Below, one piece after another: positions 57,042 to 64,000 of a stretch of 64,000 nucleotides of DNA; position 1 is the first letter of the stretch; each line of letters begins with the position of its first letter. Origin of the DNA: Cladophialophora immunda (Eukaryota; Ascomycota; Eurotiomycetes; Chaetothyriales; Herpotrichiellaceae). Below the pieces are notes generated by a model. The model made no database searches, was not told where the DNA came from, and saw only the letters and a program-made list of their open reading frames with translations. A program made the position numbers and the translations under genes. The stretch lies in contig NW_015622545.1 of assembly GCF_000835495.1 (NCBI RefSeq), positions 3,984,042 to 4,048,041 on the forward strand, read 5' to 3'.

Positions 57042-57853
57042 ATGGCCACAGATACGACTATGGACACGAACATGGATGTGTCGATACCGACCGCGACGGT
57101 TTCGGAGCAGGCACAAACAAAACCAGAAAAATTGTACGTCTCTTTGCTTCCGTCACCAAAAGGTGCAAGATTCCACAATTCGACAGTTCAACTGTACTGA
57201 CACAGGTTCTCTCCAGACCGACGACCGTCGAGAAGCCTACTCCATACACCTATGACCTGGGCTACCTGACAGCGACGGACCCAAACCCTCTCCCCGCCAC
57301 TTCACAGCTCCTCGCCCAAACCCTCTCCGAGCGCAACGAGTCACTCCGACTGATCGCCCGCGACGGGGCCCAATCGCTCCTCAACACCCTCCTCACGACG
57401 TGCGCGATCCAGTCGACGCCGGAGGGCCTGATCATGACCCTGCCCACGCCGCAGCAGTACCTGCCGCGGTGGAAGCCGCTGCCGAAGCCGAAAGCGCCGA
57501 CCAAGTGGGAACTGTTCGCGCGCAAGAAGGGCATCGGCAAGTACGGGGGCAACCTGAAGGGCGGGGCCGCGCAGGAGGAGCGGCGGAAGAACCTGGTCTA
57601 CGACGAAGAGAGCGGCGAGTGGGTCAAGAAATGGGGGTACCAGGGCCGGAACAAGAAGGCCGAATCCGAGTGGCTTGTCGAGTTGGACGACGAGGCCGTG
57701 CGCAAGGAAAAATCTGCCGCCGATGGTGGTGGCGAGGAGGGCAGGACGATCCGGGGAGAAGGGAGGAGGGAAAGGAAGGAGAGGATCAAGAGGCAAGAGA
57801 GACGGCAGAGGAACAATGAGCGGCGAAGCAGGAAGGGCGGGAAGACGGGTTGA
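57042..57853 (+). CDS. rrs1: Ribosome biogenesis protein Rrs1, 2 exons
   Basis: Exons 57042-57133 and 57217-57853 (83-nt intron) give 242 residues. Rrs1 acts in the nucleolus with Rpf2 to place 5S RNP in pre-60S particles. The family core is seen as LPTTVEKPTPYTYDLGYLTATDPNPL (across the intron), then TPQQYLPRWKPLPKPKAPTKWELFARKKGIG, RRKNLVYDEESGEWVKKWGY and a strongly basic tail. The nearer acceptor at 57205 breaks the frame; the second AG (57216) restores the conserved block, which decided the model. Confidence 0.93.
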
Positions 57854-58747
57854 TCAAGGGCGGCCAACAGCAACAATGACTTCGTCATCAACAGTCAATC
57901 ATGCCAATTGTTATGTGATACGGGAAGAAAACTCCAAACCGGGGCCAAGGGGTTGCATTTACCAAACAGTAAGCCAGCCATTGAGTGGCTGCGTCAACCC
58001 GCTTCTGATGCGACAGAAAGTGATGGTACTGCCATTCGTCTGTTGCGCTACATGGACGTATATCTGCACTACTGGGAGCTCGAGACAGTCGAGCGCCAGC
58101 CACGCCGAGCCGAAGAGGACCAAGTGGCGGAGGCAAGACCACTCCGGAGAGTCTTCAATTCGCGGAGGCCATGTCTTTGGGAGAGGTCAGGCCGATGACG
58201 GCGTGAACAGGGAGATGTTGGGAAGATGATCAAGATGCTAGAAATAATGGGCTTTGACAACATCTGACAGTTGGCGTCATCTCCAGCCGCCGTCTGCATT
58301 CGACTCGAGTGCATCACAAATCTATGGTCTCAAATGTCACTTTGCCTCCCCTGCTTCAACCTCGTCGGGGCTTTCCCGCCATGTCCAGTCCAAAATCTTA
58401 CATACGCCTGTTCATACAAACAGAGCTTCACTCTGTATCATTCTCTTGCAGTCTCTACCTAGGTTATACCATTCCCCTCATGAATCTTCATCAATGTTTC
58501 GAGGCGAAAGCCAGAAGAAAGCCACAGTGCAATGCAACCACAAAAGACACGATGCTAAGTAGAAATCAAGGTAGATAGATAATACAAGATATGTCCTAGA
58601 GCCTTTCGATGCCAAACAATCGTCATAGGCAGGCGTATCCAAGCAGGGCATCAAAAGGAAAGGGAGTATGCTTCAGTCCATAACGTGACGCCGCAGCAGG
58701 ATGTTGGTTCTAGAACTCATCAGGCCGACGACACATGTCCGAGGACA
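57854..58747. other. Convergent 3' regions of RRS1 and the RhoGAP gene
   Basis: About 890 bases between two converging genes. The overlapping short frames on both strands have no domain. Nothing called. Confidence 0.5.
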
Positions 58748-61437
58748 TCACATTCTGATGGGAGAGAGCCCTGTCAGCTCTGGCAATTTTTGGTCGAGCG
58801 ACAGTTTCGGAGGCTCTGGCGTCACCATCCGTGGTACAGCCGGTACTGACTGACTAGGTGCATGGGCACTGTTGGATCTGTCTCTCGCACTTCCACCCTG
58901 AGACAGACTTCTCTGTTTTGTCCTGGGCGCCATTGATTTGCGCTGTGCCGCTGCATCCGCACTTCGAGGAGGAGCAGGCTGCTGTGTTGATGCCTGTTGA
59001 GCATTTGATGGCGGTGGCGGCGGCGGTTGTTGCTGTTGTTGACTGCTGCCACTGGAAGAGATGGCCCTCTCATCGATGGCCAAGTCTTCACTTTCATTGA
59101 TCGAACCTTCCCGCTCGTATCGGTATTCTTCTTCCAGGTACTCCTTTTCAGTCCAGCAGCCCTGCCAGCAATTCTTCCAATCCATGACAAGAAATTGAAA
59201 ACAAAAGGCATCGATCTTGAGACAAGGCTGAAAGCAAATGCACAAATTTCGATAGTCCATTTTGTTCCTTTCGGCATAGCTGTTGAGCAGGCTGAGGTGG
59301 CATGTGATGGCGAACAACAAGTAGTAGTTGAACGGCGGTAAACGTGACAGTTCGTCCTTCAGCAGTTGAGGCGCCGAAGTCGCCCCGGCGCACTGGGTAG
59401 CAATCTTATTCTGGACAGCTTTGGGAAGGATTTCGTCAGGCAATTCTCGCAACCAGGATTTGAACATTGACCCGATGGTGTTGATATCGTACAGTTCTGG
59501 TTCGTCGAAGAGGTTGATGTCGTATTCGGTGTCAAAGCGCCGCTGCCAGTGCTTCACATCTCTGTTACTGCCAGGTATCCGATACAGGCCTTCTTCTTCG
59601 GCGCCATTCATATTCAGGTAGCTGTATAAATGGTTAGTTAGGGGAACAGAGAACTGAGGGATCAGCATACTCAATGCAGCGCCATGGCAAGGCTGGCATC
59701 CAGAATTCGGTCTTATCTTTGGATGACTCCAGACGTCGTGCTATCCTGGTTTTCCGGGTTTGCTTAACGAGTGGCAGGTTGATTGTCGTACATACGTAGT
59801 TGTCATCCGTGACCGTTAGAGGTTCGCGCTCGTTACTACTCCCACTCCGCGTGATCTTGCCAAAAAAGCCCTTCCCAGCTTTGCCTAGCCGGTCTCCCAT
59901 GCCTTTGCCGGTTTGCCCTAGGTTGGATAGAATTTGAAGGGTCGATCCATCTCGGAAGGAATGGGACACGGGTATATTACCGGTCTGCCGATCTCTCCTC
60001 ATGGATTGCGAGTCATCACGGGTTTGTCGATCTGCTGAGCGGTTTCGAACGGTCGCGCCACTCTCTGGACCAAATGCCCTATCTCGGTGGTCGAACTTGA
60101 TGGGTGCAGTCCTTGGAGATGTGTCGGCGTGGTCATTGCCTGAGTTAGAGGTGTCTAGTTGCAGATGACTTGGCGGCGGATGCTTCTGTTTCGGTATGGC
60201 TTCCTCCATTTTCACAGTCTTGGTCCTTGCGAGAATGCCGCCAAATTTAGACTTGGGCTTTTTGGCCGCTTGCACAGGCTCCAGAGGGAGTTGAGAAGGG
60301 ATCGACTCCGACTGGGCTGGGACCTCGTTGTCACTGCTAGGGCCGTTGCTTGGAGCAGCCTTGGGCAGCTCTGGAGTCGAACCTTGCTTCTTTACTGAAT
60401 GGAGAGACCTCTCTTTGGAACTAGCCCGACTTCTTGCGTTAGGCTTTTCTCCGTTCTCTGGAATACTAGTCTCCGAAGCATGCAGTTTGTGGGAGGATTT
60501 GGAAGCCATCAAGTTGGAAAAGAAACCCTTGGACGGGTCTCGAGCGTGCTTTGGTGATTGAGGAACAGGTGAAGGAGGAAATTCGGGCACTGCTGTTATC
60601 CGCGGAGAGCTGGGCCCCGTACGCGACCCATCGTGTCGACTGTCTTGTGATACAGACGCTTGATGCGACATGAAAGAGGGCGGAGGGCCTTGCAGATATG
60701 GGGAGGTCGGGGCCGATCGGGGAGTGTGAGGAGAGCCCGTCGAGCGAGGGCTCAGCGTCGCGGGGGTCAACCCATTAAATTCTTCATTGTTGTCAGGAGC
60801 CAAGTTGAGATGGGGCAAAGCCGGGGCTTTTGGCATATCTGCAGCTCCCTAAAATGTCATCCACAGGGCCGACTGCAGGTAGCCGGCCGTGTTTTTACAG
60901 TTGGACAAAGCAGCAGCTGGCGCCAGATCACCGGGACCTGTGATGTTCTCCGTCGGATATATCGACTCCCTGTACCACCTCCTTTGCAATGACAGATAGG
61001 CCTCTGACAGTTAAAGTCGAACCTTGGAGAAGAGACACGGGATCAAACAACGCGCAGGTGTGAAAGCCTTGGTATCGCGTAGAGGACTGCTGGGTTTGTC
61101 GAGGCGTCTGCGGAGATGGATCCAATGCCACGTATTCCAATTGCCGCAGGCTTGCAGCCAAATGTCGGCAAGCAATTTGTGTTTGATGAGCCCGTGATGT
61201 CAAGTATTCTGTTCGCTATCCAACAAATGTTCTGTAACAGAAGGGCTGGCTTTCGATGTGTAGAATTCCAAGGATAGTTGTTGAAGGAGATGTTGAGCCA
61301 GGGATGTCTCTGCGGCCGCATTCAAGGGTTCGATTCAACTGAGGGACACGCTCCTCATCGGACAGCTCTTCATTGCCAGGCGTGCTCGTGTGACGGGCTG
61401 ACTGCCAATATCGCTGAGTGGCTTGCGAGTAGGGCGG
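58748..61437 (-). CDS. RhoGAP-domain protein, multi-exon, 5' end unresolved
   Basis: A Rho-GTPase activating protein. The core exons are 59671-60848 and 58748-59621 (49-nt intron with AACTAACC branch). Starting at the ATG at 60836 they would give 679 residues. The GAP domain has AEEEGLYRIPGSN with the arginine finger (Arg403 from that start), SWLRELPDEILPK and CHLSLLNSYAERNKMDYRNLCICFQP. Upstream is a Ser/Pro-rich linker, and the tail has poly-Gln/poly-Pro. Two further exons probably precede it: 60976-61215 (CRHLAASLRQLEYVALDP ... CALFDPVSLLQGSTLTVRGLSVIAKEV) and 61348-61437 (PPYSQATQRYWQSARHTSTP), both with in-frame GT-AG joins. The true start codon lies further upstream and was not found. 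Confidence 0.82.
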
Positions 61438-63151
61438 CTAATAAAGGAGGAATCTAGGAGGATCGAAGGAGTGACAGCAATGATCACTCGGGAACAGGAC
61501 AAAACTAAGGACTAAAAAAGCACGAAGAACCAAGCCCTCAAAGAACCTCGACCGACGGGCTATAGGTGTATAAGGGTGTAGAGTTGGTGTTGTTTAAGGA
61601 GGTATGGTGCTCTCGCAGTTGTGTGGGATGGGATGGTGGTGTGCAGACAAAAACCCAAGGACCGACGAACGCACGACACGACACACGACGGGACTGTGCC
61701 AATGGCCGCGGTGGGTGGTCGTGGGTGGAGAAGACGGAACCAAGCGGTGAGAAGGAATGAGGGGACCAGCCTGTAGGCCTAGAGCACGACTGAGGGGCCA
61801 GGAACAGGAATCGGAGGTCAAGGGGGGGGGAAGGGCCTGGCTGCCTGGTTTTGTTCTTTTTGTGAGGTTGGAGGTGTCGCAGCAGGCGAAATATCTAGGG
61901 AATGCCTAGCAATCACTTTGGGGGAGCTGTTGGCGTTGGCGCTGGTGCTGGTGCTGGTGAACGGGCTACTAGGCACCTTGGGTACTAGGTACTGTAGGCA
62001 CATACATTAGATAGGCTGGCTTGTTTGGGTCAATGGATGTGCCAGAGAAAAGAGGATCACGGCCACCACCACGACTCTACACGCCCTGCACCACCGTTGC
62101 CAGAAGGATTCCTAAACCCTCTGAATGCGCGTCGTCTAGCGGCAGGCCGATGATTTTCATGGTTGCCCTGCTACTGCATGCTTCTTTTTTCCTCTTGGTG
62201 CAGAACTGAGTTCAGTCGGTTAGCGTGTGCATCACGCAAGCATCTGTGTGGGGGGATGTGCAGCTGATGCCACAGCCCCATCCTGTCACACGGAGTTGAC
62301 TGGCCATTTTAGCGGGTTAATCCTTGAGACGATGGTGGACGATGGTGGACGATGTTGGTCCATGGGGACGATGGCGACTTCAAACACGGCCTCAGGTGGT
62401 GGTGAAGCAGGACTCGCTTGGATGCCATGTTTTGGCGGGTTTGGCGCCGATAAACTGAGGTTCGGTGCCCACCATCTGGGTTTCACCGGCGAAGTTACTT
62501 GCAGGTGGGCCGGCTAGGGAGCCCGCTAGTGAGGGCCTCGTAGTGAACTAACCCTGGAGGCCCTTGACAGTGAGGGAGGCCCCTTGAGTGCCTGTGAGGG
62601 GTCGCCAGGGGCACAGAGACCTGCAGAGACATGCAGGCGGCTGGAGCCGGGGTGCCCAGCGAGTCAATTAGGTAAAGCCCGGGAGCTAAGCGTGCAGGAA
62701 CAAAGGGCAAATCGTCCACAGGGCTTGAGATGTGCGAGATCTGGTCTAACTGCGAAGGACCCAAGTACCTCAACCTCTTTGCAGACACTGAGGCATTTTC
62801 AAATATCCTGCTTACTCGTTGGTGCACCCTAGTACTAGGTGCTCTATCCCTGCGAAGGCACAGAGGTAGCTGTTCTGTGAGCGGTCGTCATATGCTCCGT
62901 TCAGCAGTGAGACGATCAATTGTGGTGCCTGGTGTGCCCGATATGCCTGAGATGAAAAGTTTACGCCTGCCAGCGCCAAGCAGATCCGAAGATGAAGCGC
63001 ACCTCGCATGCGCCCTCCCTAATAATCATCCTAGTGAACCCCTTGCACTTCCTCATCTACCTACCGCGATCACCACCAACCTTCGCATTCAGGCTTGCCC
63101 CATTCTCCACCTCCTCTCTCACAGCAATATCCGTCTGGTCCGCCCGAAAAC
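61438..63151. other. Divergent region, RhoGAP 5' end and BET2
   Basis: About 1.7 kb. It should contain the first exon(s) of the RhoGAP gene and both promoters. Simple repeats occur: GCTGGT units near 61932-61955, a G9 run near 61822, and a GACGATGGTG repeat near 62330-62360. The minus-strand frame 61818-62003 starts with ATG and is Ser/Thr/Ala/Pro-rich, but its link to the RhoGAP gene is unproven. Confidence 0.45.
62330..62362. repeat. Short tandem repeat, GACGATGGTG-like, about 3 copies
   Basis: Two perfect copies and one imperfect copy of a 10-bp unit are visible upstream of BET2. They lie in a G+C-rich stretch without a supported ORF. Confidence 0.75.
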
Positions 63152-64000
63152 ATGTCACTCGTCGCAGGACCCGGGGTAGGAGGATCACACTCGGTCTTGC
63201 CGACCGATCTCAGCCTGGTGGTGGAAAAGCATGTCAAATACATCCAACTGTTGGATACTGTGCGTCCATGTGAGTGCTTTACACTGTGCCAGATGTTGAT
63301 TCTGTGTGCCAGCGAAAAGATGAACTCGACTACTGGTTGACCGAACACCTAAGGTTGAATGGCGTATACTGGGGCCTGACGGCACTTCATCTCCTGGGCC
63401 ATCCAGATGCATTACCTCGTGACAAAACGCTACAGTTCGTCTTCGCTTGCCAGAACCCGGATGGGGGTTTTGGTGCTGCTCCTGGCCACGATTCCCACAT
63501 GCTGTACACCGTCAGCGCCGTCCAGATTCTTGCCACAATCAATGCGCTGGACGACTTGGACATGCCGGAGAGAGGAGGAAAGGAACGGACGGCAAAATGT
63601 AGGTGATCTCGCAACTGGCCACCTCGGGTCTGCAATTGCTGATTACCCCTTCGTAGATATCGCAAACCTTCAGAACGCCGACACGGGTACTTTTGCCGGA
63701 GATGAGTGGGGTGAGACAGACACGCGCTTCCTCTACGGTGCCTTCAACGCCCTCTCCATCCTAGACATGATGCACCTCGTCGATGTAGACAAGGCCGTCT
63801 CCCACATTCAAGCCTGTGCAAATTTCGACGGAGGGTTTGGCCGCTCGCCAGGCGCCGAGTCTCATTCCGGCCAGATCTTCACTTGCCTCGGGGCTTTGAC
63901 TATCGCTCGCCGACTGGACATTGTGGATCATGATCGGTTGGCTGCTTGGTTAAGTGAAAGGCAACTTCCCAACGGCGGGCTCAATGGCCGCCCAGAAAAA
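63152..64000 (+). CDS. bet2: Rab geranylgeranyltransferase beta subunit Bet2, cut by window end
   Basis: Exons 63152-63259, 63313-63598 and 63657 to the window end. The enzyme attaches geranylgeranyl groups to C-terminal cysteines of Rab GTPases, as a complex with an alpha subunit and the escort protein. The joins give [26 protein letters not shown] and TAKYIANLQN. Prenyltransferase beta-subunit repeats are seen as [85 protein letters not shown] and [17 protein letters not shown]. The last sits at the edge, so the final zinc ligands lie outside the window. The ATG at 63152 gives a short leader before the first helix. Confidence 0.93.

Noticed and set aside
61216..61347. 40-codon minus-strand frame (AETSLAQHLLQQ...) as RhoGAP coding sequence
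   Set aside because: Using it needs two compensating frameshifts, whereas a 132-nt GT-AG intron joins the flanking exons in phase; kept only as an open question.

Overview
The window is nuclear DNA of a filamentous ascomycete (Pezizomycotina; Eurotiomycetes is a reasonable but unproven guess). The reasons are genes cut by many 45-135 nt introns with GT-AG ends and CTAAC/CTGAC branch sites, a fungal Zn2Cys6 regulator, CFEM-type secreted proteins, fungal P450s and a DUF3176 membrane protein, mixed with conserved single-copy genes (CDK8/Ssn3, eS26, Dap3-type mitoribosomal protein, Mcm7, Pex1, Rrs1, a RhoGAP, Bet2). No bacterial, viral, CRISPR, rRNA or tRNA feature was recognised by reading. Exon joins were worked out by hand from splice signals, frame continuity and family motifs.

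Left arm (about 0.6-15 kb) is accessory. It holds an amidase, a LaeA/Umta-like methyltransferase, an enolase-phosphatase E1, a cytochrome P450 with one suspect splice junction, a likely decayed membrane-protein remnant, a DUF3176 membrane protein and a HAD phosphatase. 15.6-20.4 kb carries three tandem, same-strand paralogues encoding small Cys-rich, Ser/Thr-rich, GPI-anchored-like CFEM proteins. They are followed by a secreted type-B carboxylesterase and a Vps73-like sugar transporter.

The centre (26-46 kb) is housekeeping: CDK8 kinase, ribosomal protein eS26, mitoribosomal Dap3, a cyclase/kynurenine-formamidase-like enzyme, MCM7 and PEX1 divergent from a shared promoter with an MluI cell-cycle box, and a CBS-PB1 protein with a C-terminal membrane anchor. 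Two orphan small genes follow, one of them His/Asp/Glu-rich with a Cys-Cys end.

The 49.3-56.3 kb stretch is a compact accessory block (Zn2Cys6 regulator, sugar-family MFS transporter, P450) that could be a small regulated metabolic cluster. The regulator gene appears to need a rare AT-AC intron with U2-type signals plus a 17-nt micro-exon to build its zinc cluster. The right end returns to conserved genes: RRS1, a RhoGAP whose coding region probably starts further upstream than the obvious first ATG, and BET2, cut by the window edge.
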